This document shows positions 1 through 8,086 of a DNA stretch of 51,209 nucleotides, in pieces (positions within the stretch are counted from its first letter, which is position 1; every line of letters starts with the position of its first letter). Position numbers and translations under genes: made by a program. Source of the DNA: Roseovarius gahaiensis (GTDB lineage Bacteria; Pseudomonadota; Alphaproteobacteria; Rhodobacterales; Rhodobacteraceae); assembly GCF_011601345.1 (NCBI RefSeq), contig NZ_JAAORB010000020.1:1-51209 (forward strand), read 5' to 3'. A model generated the notes under the pieces. That model was not told the origin of the DNA, made no database searches, and saw only the letters and a program-made list of their open reading frames with translations.

Positions 1-1733
1 GTGAATTCCGTATCGCCGAGACGGGCGGAAACCGTCTGCCAGTCGCCGGGGTTGTTCGCGACAAGGATCGATGCCTGTCCGTGCCGGAACATGTGCGGGT
101 TCATGCCCGGAAAGCCGAAGTTGCCGATGGTTTTCTTCCACCATTTCAACAGAGTCGCGTAGCTCAAAGGCTCCCCAGCGGTCTGTACCGCCGGAAAGAA
201 ATAATCGCTCTCAGCATGGTATGGAAAAAGTGGGCGTATCTTTTCTTCATACCAGCGGAGGGTCTCGAGGCCGCGGAGGCGACTGTCTGCCCTGATGGGC
301 GCATTGATCGCCTTGCCATTTTTTGTTTCCGAGGCCGGGACGTGCAAATGCCCGTGCTGTTTCCGTCCATGCCCGAGCTCGAGCCACGCGCCGCGTCCGC
401 GGTAAGGGCACGCGAGGGCATTGCCGACTCGCGCCGGAACCGCATCCGTTTCAAGAGCTGCGAAGGCGGCGCAGGTGCCCAATAGCCGGGCCATCAGGAG
501 AGCGTGGCTGCGCGTCTTCGGGTCGGCCTCTGCCATCTTCAGACAGTCTTCGGCGGCATCGCGATAACTGATGTGAAGCGACAGGAATGCAAGACGGGTT
601 GGCATGTCGGTTACGACACGGCGGCAGAGACGTTTTGCGCGCTCCGGCATGCCGCGGCCGGCTTCTCCGCTCTGGATCCAATCATCGGTCGCCAGGATAT
701 TTCTGACGAGATCGGTGCACTCGCCATTCCGCTCCAGAAAACACTTGACGGCGTCAAGGTAATTCTTGGCAGTGCGCGGCGCGACCGTGCCGCGCTCTCC
801 TGCTTCATGTTCCTTGCGCCAGATGCGTACCACCTGCGTCAAGACGCTGTCTGAAAAAGCCGAGGCGATCGTCTGGATCTCTGCAAGGTTTATCCCGCCG
901 CCCTGATGCGCGGTTCGGATAACCTTGCGGGTCGCATCCTGATAAGGTTTGCGTGCAATCCCCTTGCCGTAAGCTTTTTTCGTGAGTGACCATTCACCGC
1001 GTGTGGCCAAATCGATCCATATGTCGAGTTCGGCGAGCAAGTGATCCGGAATCTCAATTTGCGCAACTTCAACAGGTGAATACGCAATAGGGTCATCGGG
1101 CAACAGCTGCCCAAGCCGGTTGTCGCGAAGCGTTCGAATACGATCGCAGAGATGCAGCGCATCGATGATCGCCTTCCGCTGTCCACTGTCCGCAGCCTCT
1201 GCAAGAATGTCATGAACGCAACCAGGTATGTGTCTTGGGCCGGGCACATCCGCGCGACGCGCGGCGTCGGCGAGTGCGGTGACACCAATAATCTCCTTTT
1301 CGTGAAAAAGGGCATCCTCCGGCGGCGTCCGTGCTGCGATGTCTGATAAAACATCGATCAGCGTCCGCCAGTCGTCATCGCGCGCCCGCCGTTCTGCCTT
1401 GGCGGCGATCGCTCCCGTCGCGCCATTGATGGCCGCGCAGACTTTGCCTTTCCAGCGCTTAAAGGCGTTGAAGGACTTGCCCCAGAGCAAGCTGTACTCG
1501 GCATCTGGAAACTCCGCGCGAAAGGCGACGGTCGAAGCCGGGATGGACGACAGCGGCTTTCGCAGCCGTTTCCCGACCAATTTGACGGCCCGACTGTAAT
1601 CGAGCCTCGTGTCTGTCTCCAGGTCGGATCCGCCGTCGTCGATCCAGGACAAGACATCGGCGAGGCTCTCCACCTGCGTTTCGTTGCAGTTTTCTGAAAT
1701 CGAGGCTGACTGGGTGAATGGGTCAAAGGGCAT
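1..1733 (-). CDS. Tyrosine-type site-specific recombinase (integrase), 3' end beyond the window
   Basis: One reading frame stays open from an ATG at 1733 to the left edge, giving at least 577 residues. The C-terminal part looks like a tyrosine recombinase catalytic domain: a candidate Arg I in PARVGNAL (R435), a candidate beta-strand Lys in TKNGKAI (about residue 475), and a clear HxxR box, HMFR at 547-550. The following box reads RLGD (D574) where many family members have LGH. The nucleophilic Tyr would lie off the edge. The N-terminal 400 residues are not recognised; their length fits the large integrases of genomic islands. The gene reads away from the neighbouring small gene and tRNA-Ser, so this is probably the integrase end of an integrated element. 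The start is set at the ATG at 1733 because the ATG at 1740 hits a stop after five codons. Family assignment rests on motifs only. Confidence 0.75.
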   Translation of the reverse strand, partial: MPFDPFTQSASISENCNETQVESLADVLSWIDDGGSDLETDTRLDYSRAVKLVGKRLRKPLSSIPASTVAFRAEFPDAEYSLLWGKSFNAFKRWKGKVCAAINGATGAIAAKAERRARDDDWRTLIDVLSDIAARTPPEDALFHEKEIIGVTALADAARRADVPGPRHIPGCVHDILAEAADSGQRKAIIDALHLCDRIRTLRDNRLGQLLPDDPIAYSPVEVAQIEIPDHLLAELDIWIDLATRGEWSLTKKAYGKGIARKPYQDATRKVIRTAHQGGGINLAEIQTIASAFSDSVLTQVVRIWRKEHEAGERGTVAPRTAKNYLDAVKCFLERNGECTDLVRNILATDDWIQSGEAGRGMPERAKRLCRRVVTDMPTRLAFLSLHISYRDAAEDCLKMAEADPKTRSHALLMARLLGTCAAFAALETDAVPARVGNALACPYRGRGAWLELGHGRKQHGHLHVPASETKNGKAINAPIRADSRLRGLETLRWYEEKIRPLFPYHAESDYFFPAVQTAGEPLSYATLLKWWKKTIGNFGFPGMNPHMFRHGQASILVANNPGDWQTVSARLGDTEF

Positions 1734-1734
1734 T

Positions 1735-1881
1735 TGTCATTTCCTTAATTGGCCGTTCATCGTGAATTTTGGCCGTTTTCGGTTTGCCCGAAGCAAAAAT
1801 GACATTCACCTATCCAGTATTGCCGCAAGAAGCTTGATGGGTGTCTGTCATTTTTTCCGTTCTTCGGGAGCGATGTCATTT
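1735..1881. repeat. Four copies of the 8-mer TGTCATTT / AAATGACA upstream of the integrase
   Basis: TGTCATTT occurs at 1735-1742, 1846-1853 and 1874-1881, and its reverse complement AAATGACA at 1797-1804. TTGGCCGTT also occurs twice, near 1749 and 1769. All lie between the integrase start and the end of the upstream small gene, so they could be operator sites for a controller of the integrase or arm-type recombinase sites. Function is inferred. Confidence 0.5.
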
Positions 1882-2395
1882 AATCGGCACGCGTGTCCGC
1901 AAGCCGTGCTTCCTCGAAGGGATCGAACCCTTCTGATGGCGTTCGATCCGGGCCCTGGGCGGTTCGAGAGTTGGATGTGCCGACCGCTCTTTTTTCAGAC
2001 CGCGCCTTGTAGGTTGGCACGGAAAGACCGGCGGCCCAGAAGTTCACCTGAGCCCGCCGCCACAGTTTCGGCTTGTCTCTAAATCTCAGGCGCTCAGGAA
2101 AGCTTGCATCCGGCTTCTTCTGATCCACGCGCTGGGCCGTGCGTCTGGCTCCGTTCAGGATTCCGGCAAGATCTTGTGTCGTCACATGCGGCAGCTTCAG
2201 CTCTGCCCAGTGACGCGGTGCGGGTGGAGCAAGTCCTTCCGCAGCCCAGATGGCATACCATGGATAGCGTTCCCCGACGCGACGCACGCCATGGCGATTT
2301 GCAAGCTCTCGCGTCGCCCTCAGCGAGGGCATGCGCCAGTAGATGCGGAGTTCCTCCAGCGTCGCGGAGCCGGGGTCCTGTTGGTCGGTGGTCAT
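1880..2395 (-). CDS. Small putative DNA-binding protein next to the integrase (possible excisionase/regulator)
   Basis: A 171-residue protein, same strand as the integrase and 146 bases upstream of it. It has no signal peptide or membrane segment. A central stretch (about residues 68-108) contains TTQDLAGIL followed by a Pro/Arg/Lys-rich segment with FRDKPKLWRR. This resembles the helix-turn-helix plus wing of AlpA/MerR-like DNA-binding domains, but I do not recognise a defined family. The C-terminal 45 residues are polar and probably disordered. Position beside an integrase suggests a recombination directionality factor or a transcriptional controller of the element. The ATG at 2395 is followed by a plausible frame throughout; the stop overlaps one TGTCATTT box. 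Confidence 0.55.
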   Translation of the reverse strand: MTTDQQDPGSATLEELRIYWRMPSLRATRELANRHGVRRVGERYPWYAIWAAEGLAPPAPRHWAELKLPHVTTQDLAGILNGARRTAQRVDQKKPDASFPERLRFRDKPKLWRRAQVNFWAAGLSVPTYKARSEKRAVGTSNSRTAQGPDRTPSEGFDPFEEARLADTRAD

Positions 2396-2676
2396 GATGC
2401 ACCCTCCTTTCGAAAAGGAAGTCGGTGCATGACCCGCCGCGCGGAAATTCGATCTGCGAATCTGTCAGCACGCCGTAAAAAGCGGCGATGGAGGCTGGCC
2501 AAGAGCCGTCGAAGGCACTTTTGCCGAAAGGGGAAATGACCAGATCTTGCCCATTTCTGGTTCCGCGTGGTTCCTTTCCATGCCATTTCAAGCATTTGGG
2601 GCCGTCGCGGGACGCTGGCCAAGTTTTTGAATTTTTGCCTTGTAATGCAGGGGATTGCCCGGCTATACGCGTCGGC
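2396..2676. other. Non-coding gap between the small regulator and tRNA-Ser
   Basis: No convincing gene is seen. Just before the tRNA there is a weak sigma-70-like pair, TTGTAA and TATACG (2664-2669), 18 bases apart, which could start transcription at the tRNA 5' end. An element boundary may lie here, but I see no obvious long direct repeat. Confidence 0.35.
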
Positions 2677-2766
2677 GGAGACGTGGCCGAGTGGTCGAAG
2701 GCGCTCCCCTGCTAAGGGAGTAGGCCCGGAAGGGTCTCGAGGGTTCGAATCCCTTCGTCTCCGCCA
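2677..2766 (+). tRNA. tRNA-Ser, anticodon GCU
   Basis: The sequence folds as a class II tRNA of 90 nt including encoded CCA. The acceptor stem pairs GGAGACG (2677-2683) with CGTCTCC (2756-2762), followed by discriminator G and CCA (2764-2766). The anticodon stem CTCCC/GGGAG encloses the loop CTGCTAA, giving anticodon GCT. The TPsiC arm carries GGTTCGAATCC, and there is a long variable arm as expected for tRNA-Ser. It lies beside an integrase gene, as is common for island insertion sites, although here the integrase is on the 5' side of the tRNA. Confidence 0.97.
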
Positions 2767-2994
2767 TAACATAAATGCCGTATTTTTCCGTGAATTTGAG
2801 CCGGTTTGTTCTGGTTCGCTTCTGCGAATATCGGGGTGGGTTGGGGGCGTGATGCGCGCCTGTGTTGCTGACAGGCGATCGGTGAGGGTTGGTGACCGGG
2901 CTGACATGGCTGCGCGGGCGCAGTAGAGCCATGCCCCCTGAGCGTGGCTTTCATATGTCTGACTGCAGCCCCAACAGCGATGCTCGGCTCTAAA

Positions 2995-3023
2995 GGGGCA
3001 GGGACGCTTGGAACGCCCCTGCC
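2995..3023 (-). terminator. Hairpin after the flavin oxidoreductase gene, candidate terminator
   Basis: GGCAGGGACG (2997-3006) pairs with CGCCCCTGCC (3014-3023), ten positions with one A.C mismatch and a seven-base loop. It begins five bases after the stop codon of the leftward gene. The tail on the minus strand is CCTTTA, so the U-run is weak. Confidence 0.5.
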
Positions 3024-3027
3024 GTGG

Positions 3028-4130
3028 TCAGGATTTAAAAAGCGATTTCAGCGTGTGGGGCTGGCTGCGCCAGTATTGCGGGGGGGCGGTGATGTCGGCC
3101 CCCAGTTCGGCAGCGGCATGCCAAGGCCAGCGGGGATCATATAACATCGCCCGTGCCAGAGCGACCATGTCAGCCTCGCCGGTGCCGATGATGGCCTCGG
3201 CCTGCTGCGGTTCGGTGATCAGGCCGACGGCAATCACTGGCATATCCACTGCGGCGCGGACGGCGCGGGCCAGCGGCACCTGATAATTGGGCCCAATGGG
3301 AATCGATTGCCGTGGGTCCAGCCCACCGCTTGAGACATGGATCGCGGCGCAGCCAAGGCGTTCCAGTTCCTGCGCTAGGGCAATTGTCTGCTCAATGTCC
3401 CATCCCCCATCGACCCAGTCGGTGCCCGAGACCCGCATCGTCACGGGGCGGTCTGCCGGAAACGCAGCGCGCACGGCGCTGAACACTTCAAGCGGCAGGC
3501 GCATGCGGTTTTCCAGACTGCCGCCATAGCTATCGTTGCGGGTGTTCGACAGCGGGACAGGAACTGGTGCAGCAGATAGCCATGCGCGGCGTGAAGTTCG
3601 ACCGCATCAAAGCCCAGACGTGCGGCGCGGCGGGCGGCTTCGGCGAAATCACCGACCAGACGTTTCAGCCCCTCTGCATCCAACGCCAGCGGGGGCCTGT
3701 CATCCGCCGCAAATGGCAGGGCCGAGGGCGCGACCGTTTGCCAACTGCGCGGGTCGTCGCCGGGCAGTTGTTGGCCGCCTTTCCAAGGTTGGGCGCAACT
3801 GGCCTTGCGCCCGGCATGGGCCAGTTGCAGCGCCAAGGGCATGGTCGACCACTGGCGCACCGCCTCAACGACACGCGCCATCGCCGTCTCGGTCGCGTCA
3901 TCGTAAAGCCCGGCATCGGCCCATGAAATCCGCCCCTCGGGGGCGACGGCGGCCGCCTCGAAGATCAGCAGCCCTGCCCCCGACATGGCCAGTTGCCCGT
4001 AATGCATCACGTGCCAGTCGGTCAGGCAGCCATCTTCGGCGGAATATTGGCACATCGGGGCGATCACGATACGGTTTTCCAACTCCAGTGCGCCAATACG
4101 GGTTGGGGTGAAAAGGGCAGGGTCGCTCAT
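3028..4130 (-). pseudogene. NADH:flavin oxidoreductase of the Old Yellow Enzyme family, single-base frameshift
   Basis: Two overlapping frames together make one OYE/YqjM-type FMN enzyme that would reduce the C=C bond of an enone or dienoyl substrate. The N-terminal piece (from 4130) carries APMCQYSA, LQLAHAGRK and the active-site pair HAAHGYL. The C-terminal piece (to 3028) carries the late barrel strands with AVGLITEP and ALARAMLYDP. The frame breaks in a G-run at about 3553-3555: adding one base restores FLSPLSNTRNDSYGGSLENR, the expected family sequence. The total span of 1103 nt is one short of a multiple of three. It is the last of four leftward genes behind the GntR-controlled intergenic region. 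It is either a recent pseudogene or a homopolymer sequencing error. Confidence 0.85.
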
Positions 4131-4200
4131 GTTTTATGTCTCTTTTTTATGTCGTTTGGTCGGTCACTGCATGTCTTTGATGCATACAGTGCAGCGCGTA

Positions 4201-5004
4201 TTACTCGGCCTCGGCCCATGGGACGCCGCCGGTATAACTGCGATAGATAGTGGCCGCTTGCCAGCCGGCGTCAACCGGCAAAAGAACCCCTGTGATCACC
4301 TTTGCTGCATCGGAACACAAGAAGGCTGCTGCATCGGCGATATCTTCGGGAAGCACATAGGTACTTAGTGCGCCAGCCTTGCGGATCGCCTCGCCGTCGC
4401 GCAGCCCTTCGGCGATGCGCTGCTTCATGGTTTCGCTTAGAACATAGGTCGGGGCGACGCAGTTCACCCGAATGCCGAAACGGCCCAATTCAACCGACAG
4501 GATTTGCGTCAGTCGGGTGATCGCGGTCTTGCCGGGGCTGTAGGCGGGCAGGGGAAACGCGCCCATCCCGGTGATCGAGCCAAGCGTCACGATGCGGCCC
4601 CGGCCACGATCTTGCATGGCGCGGGCAAAGGCGCGCACGGCATAGACCGTGCCGTGATAGTTCACGTCCCAAACCTCGCGGTGGCGGTCAAGGTCCATCT
4701 CCATCAAGGTTTCGGTGTTGCTGATGATACCTGCCGAGGTGACCAGCGTGTCAACCGGCCCGTGATCGGCCTCAACTTGGGCGGCGATGGCGCTTAGGGC
4801 GTCAGCATCGCTGACGTCGCAGGGGATGCCAAACGCTTGGGATCCGGCCTGTTTGAGTTCTGTTACAGCTTGTTCCAGTGCTTCGGCGTTGCGGTCCAGC
4901 AGCACGACCTTGCCGTGATCGCTGGCCATGCGTTGGGCGCAGGCCAGCCCGATCCCTGACGCTCCGCCGGTGACCACCAGCACATTTGTTGCAGTCTCTG
5001 TCAT
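4201..5004 (-). CDS. SDR-family NAD(P)-dependent oxidoreductase
   Basis: A 267-residue classical short-chain dehydrogenase, cytosolic, probably oxidising a secondary alcohol or reducing a ketone with NAD(H) or NADP(H). The nucleotide-binding motif TGGASGIG is near residues 12-19, the structural motif appears as TSAG rather than NNAG, and the catalytic pair is in YSPGKTA. The C-terminal tail is slightly extended and ends PWAEAE. The gene sits 70 bases upstream of the OYE gene and about 50 bases downstream of the cyclase gene, all on the same strand, so it likely belongs to one catabolic operon. The substrate cannot be read from the sequence. Confidence 0.9.
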   Translation of the reverse strand: MTETATNVLVVTGGASGIGLACAQRMASDHGKVVLLDRNAEALEQAVTELKQAGSQAFGIPCDVSDADALSAIAAQVEADHGPVDTLVTSAGIISNTETLMEMDLDRHREVWDVNYHGTVYAVRAFARAMQDRGRGRIVTLGSITGMGAFPLPAYSPGKTAITRLTQILSVELGRFGIRVNCVAPTYVLSETMKQRIAEGLRDGEAIRKAGALSTYVLPEDIADAAAFLCSDAAKVITGVLLPVDAGWQAATIYRSYTGGVPWAEAE

Positions 5005-5055
5005 CTCGTTCTCCTTGGTTTTGCGGTTTGGCCTGCGATGTCGCCTTTGGCGCTG

Positions 5056-5814
5056 TCAGGCTGCGTTCCCTGACGGTGTGGCGATTTCGCGTGCAAGTAT
5101 CCGGGCCGGGGCCCCATCCGCCCCGGTGATGTTCAGCGCGGCGCAAAGTAACTCAACCGTTTTGCCGCGCAGCGGGGCAAGGTTGGTGACATGCTCGGCG
5201 ATCAGAACACCGTGTTGCAACAGCCTTTTGTGGATCGGGAAATCAAACCCTTCGGGCCGTTTCCTGACAGGCAGGTCCGGCGTCGGCAAGTCCAGCGCCA
5301 GCATCCTGATGCGCTGCGCCAGCAGCCAGTCGGCGCATTCAAGGCTAAGTGTGGGGTGATCGTTATCATAGGCCTCACTGCCCGCGCGGGTGTGCCAGCC
5401 GGTCTCAAGCACCAGCGCATCACCGGGCGCAAGGCACCCCTCCAGCCCGGCCAAGTGATGCGGTTCGATAAGTTTGGCCCCGTTCAGCGCCACCGGCCAG
5501 ACAATGCCGGGTCCGCACAGACGGTTGATCGGGATATCCTCCATCGCGGGGGCATCCAGAAAGAAATGCCGCGGGGAATCGATATGCGTGCCGATATGCA
5601 CAACCATCTGCATTCGCGTCACATTCAGCGGATCGCGCGGCATCTGGCGGATCAGCTCGAAAACCGGCGCGGGAAAGGACGGCACCCGTGGAGCATCGGC
5701 CGACAGGGGATGAGACAGGTCAACCCAGTCGCCCACCGGCTGCAGCGGTTGTGCGGGGGGTAGATCTTGCCAGCCTTGCCAGCCGGGACCGGGGGTGTGT
5801 GGACAATCGCACAT
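5056..5814 (-). CDS. Cyclase-family (kynurenine-formamidase-like) metal-dependent hydrolase
   Basis: A 252-residue protein of the cyclase/KynB superfamily. The metal-binding signature HxGTHxDxPxH is intact as H73-G75-T76-H77-D79-P81-H83. Family members hydrolyse amides, lactones or cyclic ketones, or are annotated only as cyclase family protein. The start ATG at 5814 is three bases after the stop of the upstream MmgE/PrpD gene, which implies translational coupling. In this setting it may open a ring or hydrolyse an intermediate produced by the neighbouring dehydrogenase and enone reductase. A true formamidase role is unlikely, as no other kynurenine-pathway gene is present. Confidence 0.82.
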   Translation of the reverse strand: MCDCPHTPGPGWQGWQDLPPAQPLQPVGDWVDLSHPLSADAPRVPSFPAPVFELIRQMPRDPLNVTRMQMVVHIGTHIDSPRHFFLDAPAMEDIPINRLCGPGIVWPVALNGAKLIEPHHLAGLEGCLAPGDALVLETGWHTRAGSEAYDNDHPTLSLECADWLLAQRIRMLALDLPTPDLPVRKRPEGFDFPIHKRLLQHGVLIAEHVTNLAPLRGKTVELLCAALNITGADGAPARILAREIATPSGNAA

Positions 5815-5817
5815 GGT

Positions 5818-7215
5818 TTACCCCTTGGTCCGGGCGGTTTTTTCAGACACGCCGACCCCGCGCACAAGTGCGCCGATGTTTTGCAAGTCTTGCGCCTTTG
5901 GCAAAGTCATTATGGCCTGTATTAGGTTTTCGATCTGTTGCCGGGGCAGGGCGTCTGCGACGTTGCGCCGGAACTTCTCCAGCAATTCTGCATCGCTGAG
6001 CGGGTTGTGGGGGTCGCCTTTTGGGTAATCAAGCCCCGCTGTGTAAGTTTCACCGCCCTGCATGTGCACGCTGACCCGCGCGGGGAACTTTTCGGGATAA
6101 AGCGCGGTCAGATCCTCATCGGCGATGATCTCGACCCGGTTCATCAATTGGCGCAGCGCGCTGTCGCGAAACCTGTCGGGCTGAAACTGGGCTTGCGTCA
6201 CTTGTCCGTCACGCAATGCGGCGGCGACGCAGTAGGGCACCGAAAGCCGGGCCGCCATCGCGGTATCGACACGGGTGCTGGAAAAATGTGATTTCACCGT
6301 CGCGTAGGTTCTGACCCGAACAGCGGTAATGGCTTCGGGCGGCGGGGCATGACGTGTCGCGATGTCCAGCGCCGCACCGATGGGGGAATGGCTGGCAAGG
6401 ATCGAAGGGAAATATTTGAACCCGTTTTCAAGGATTTCCCATTCCTGCCCTATCCCGTGCGTCAATGCCTTGGGTTGGGGATCGGCGCTGAAGGCGGCCA
6501 AATAGCCCTTGGGGTGGCCCAGACTGTCGGGTGGGCTGCTGAGGCCAAGCGCGGCCATGCGTGCGGACAAGATGCCGTTCAGCCCTGCCTTGCCGGGGTG
6601 GATGCTTTTGGTGTCAGCGCCGGTTTCAAAGAATGTGTTCAGCCCGGCGGCCTGCGTGGCGGCATGGCCAAGGGCGGTTTCGGTCTGTGCGGCGTCCAGC
6701 CCCATTGCGTGACTGGCCGCAGCCGCAGCCCCGAAGGTGCCGTTGGTGGCTGTTGAATGCCAGAACCGGTAATGCGTCGGCATTACCGCCATTCCGACGC
6801 GCGTGCTCACCTCGTAGCCCGCGATCATCGCGGTGATCAGGTCGCGCCCGCTGCCGCCGGCCTGTTCGGTTACGGCAAGGGCGGCAGGCACAACGACTGA
6901 CCCGACATGGATCAGCGCGCGTTTGTGGGTGTCGTCGTAATCGGTGGCGTTGATCAAAATGCCATTCGCCAGCGCTGCAAGCGCCGGATCAGACGGTGCG
7001 CCGCCAATCACGCTGGCCGGGCCGTTGGCATGGAACCCCGCCACAAGCTGCATCGCGTGGCTGGCCTTTGCAGGGTCTTCGGCGCGGGCGGCAATGGCAC
7101 AGCCCACGGCATCCAGCAGAAACCGGCACGCCTGATGCACCACCTCGGGCGGTAAATCGTCAAAACGTAGATTGGCCACAAAGGCAGACAGCTGTGCTGT
7201 GGGGGTCGTGGTCAT
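5818..7215 (-). CDS. MmgE/PrpD family protein
   Basis: A 465-residue protein of the MmgE/PrpD fold (2-methylcitrate dehydratase, iminodisuccinate epimerase and aconitate-decarboxylase relatives). Recognisable family segments include the N-terminal helical part with LLDAVGCAIAAR, NATDYDDTH near residue 100, and the helical core with HPGKAGLNG. It is first in the leftward operon. Many relatives occur in catabolic clusters as isomerases or dehydratases of hydroxyacids without a defined substrate, so I do not assign 2-methylcitrate dehydratase. Length is normal for the family. The region upstream carries a GntR-type operator and a weak -24/-12 element. Confidence 0.85.
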   Translation of the reverse strand: MTTTPTAQLSAFVANLRFDDLPPEVVHQACRFLLDAVGCAIAARAEDPAKASHAMQLVAGFHANGPASVIGGAPSDPALAALANGILINATDYDDTHKRALIHVGSVVVPAALAVTEQAGGSGRDLITAMIAGYEVSTRVGMAVMPTHYRFWHSTATNGTFGAAAAASHAMGLDAAQTETALGHAATQAAGLNTFFETGADTKSIHPGKAGLNGILSARMAALGLSSPPDSLGHPKGYLAAFSADPQPKALTHGIGQEWEILENGFKYFPSILASHSPIGAALDIATRHAPPPEAITAVRVRTYATVKSHFSSTRVDTAMAARLSVPYCVAAALRDGQVTQAQFQPDRFRDSALRQLMNRVEIIADEDLTALYPEKFPARVSVHMQGGETYTAGLDYPKGDPHNPLSDAELLEKFRRNVADALPRQQIENLIQAIMTLPKAQDLQNIGALVRGVGVSEKTARTKG

Positions 7216-7264
7216 TGTTTGCGGTCCTTTTCTTCATGGTCGGCGCGCGGCATGAAACTTGCGT

Positions 7265-7281
7265 CGCAATCACTGTGCCGT
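7265..7281 (-). promoter_or_regulatory. Weak sigma-54-like -24/-12 element upstream of the MmgE/PrpD gene
   Basis: On the minus strand the sequence reads ACGGCACA-N4-TTGCG, with GG and GC ten bases apart as required. The -24 box differs from TGGCACG at two positions. It lies about 50 bases upstream of the start at 7215. It shares the unusual G after TTGC with the better elements further right. Confidence 0.3.
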
Positions 7282-7339
7282 TTTGGGCAGAGCTGTTTTC
7301 AATGGCTGCTATATGTTGTGAAATTGCCGGATTGACCGA

Positions 7340-7350
7340 TTGTCCGACAA
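7340..7350. promoter_or_regulatory. GntR/FadR-type operator
   Basis: TTGTCCGACAA fits the FadR-subfamily operator consensus TNGTNNNACNA at every fixed position. It lies between the divergent MmgE/PrpD gene and the GntR gene, just downstream of a TTGACC (7332-7337) that could be a -35 box, 34 bases before the regulator's start. Control of both directions is inferred. Confidence 0.6.
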
Positions 7351-7384
7351 AATGCTCCAATCTGCCGTGAAGAACAGGATTTCC

Positions 7385-8062
7385 ATGCCACAGACACTGA
7401 CCCTCAACCGCGATGACGTAACGCTGAGCGCCCGGCTTGTGCAGGCCATGCGCGATGCCATTCTGGATGGCGATCTGGCCCCCGGCCAGAACCTGAGCGA
7501 ACGCGCCTTGTGTGACATGTTCGGCGTCAGCCGTAGCCTTGTGCGCGAAGCCCTCAAGGCATTGGCCGCTGAAGATCTGATTGTGCACGTTCCGCACAAG
7601 GGCCCGATGGTGGCGCGGCTGGACCGCAAGCAAGCACAAGACCTGTATCGCGTGCGGGCTGCGATCGAAGGGCTGGCCTGTGCCGAGTTCACCACCAACG
7701 CCAGCGCTGATCAGCGCCGCGAATTGATGCAGATCACCGCGCGTTTGGCGCAACTGGTGGCCGAAGACGCCCCCGAGCGTGCGATGGTTGCGGCCAAGAA
7801 TGAATTTTACCGCTGCCTGTTTACCGGCACCGGCAACCAACCGCTTGGCAAGATTTTCACCCAGTTGAACAACCGCGTTGTTTTGCTGCGCCGCAGATCT
7901 TTGGCGCAAAAGGGGCGGTTGCCGCAGATGCTGACGGAAATTCAAGGCATTGTCGCGGCCATAGACCGGGGCGATGCCAGCACCGCCCGCCAATTGGCCG
8001 AGGCGCATGTTGCCGCCGCAGCGCAGGCCGCAGACGACAGTTTTGCCGATCTGACACCCTAA
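7385..8062 (+). CDS. GntR family (FadR subfamily, FCD domain) transcriptional regulator
   Basis: A 225-residue regulator: winged helix at about residues 10-75, with MFGVSRSLVREAL as the recognition region, followed by an all-helical FCD ligand-binding domain. I start it at the ATG at 7385, which has AGGA five bases upstream, rather than at the TTG at 7340, which lies inside a perfect GntR operator. In the FCD domain the usual metal-site FH is FY (NEFYRCLF), so the typical metal centre may be altered. It lies divergent to the MmgE/PrpD operon and at the head of the rightward gene set, so it probably represses both until a pathway acid binds. Confidence 0.9.
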   Translation: MPQTLTLNRDDVTLSARLVQAMRDAILDGDLAPGQNLSERALCDMFGVSRSLVREALKALAAEDLIVHVPHKGPMVARLDRKQAQDLYRVRAAIEGLACAEFTTNASADQRRELMQITARLAQLVAEDAPERAMVAAKNEFYRCLFTGTGNQPLGKIFTQLNNRVVLLRRRSLAQKGRLPQMLTEIQGIVAAIDRGDASTARQLAEAHVAAAAQAADDSFADLTP

Positions 8063-8086
8063 CCCAATTCTTGAAAGGACAATGAA

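Noticed and set aside
71..1726. Several short frames on both strands in the first 1.7 kb
   Set aside because: All are in other frames of the single long integrase frame that stays open from 1733 to the edge.
2396..2766. An attachment-site direct repeat of the tRNA end
   Set aside because: I found no second copy of the tRNA 3' or 5' end within the window; the other end of the element is not included.
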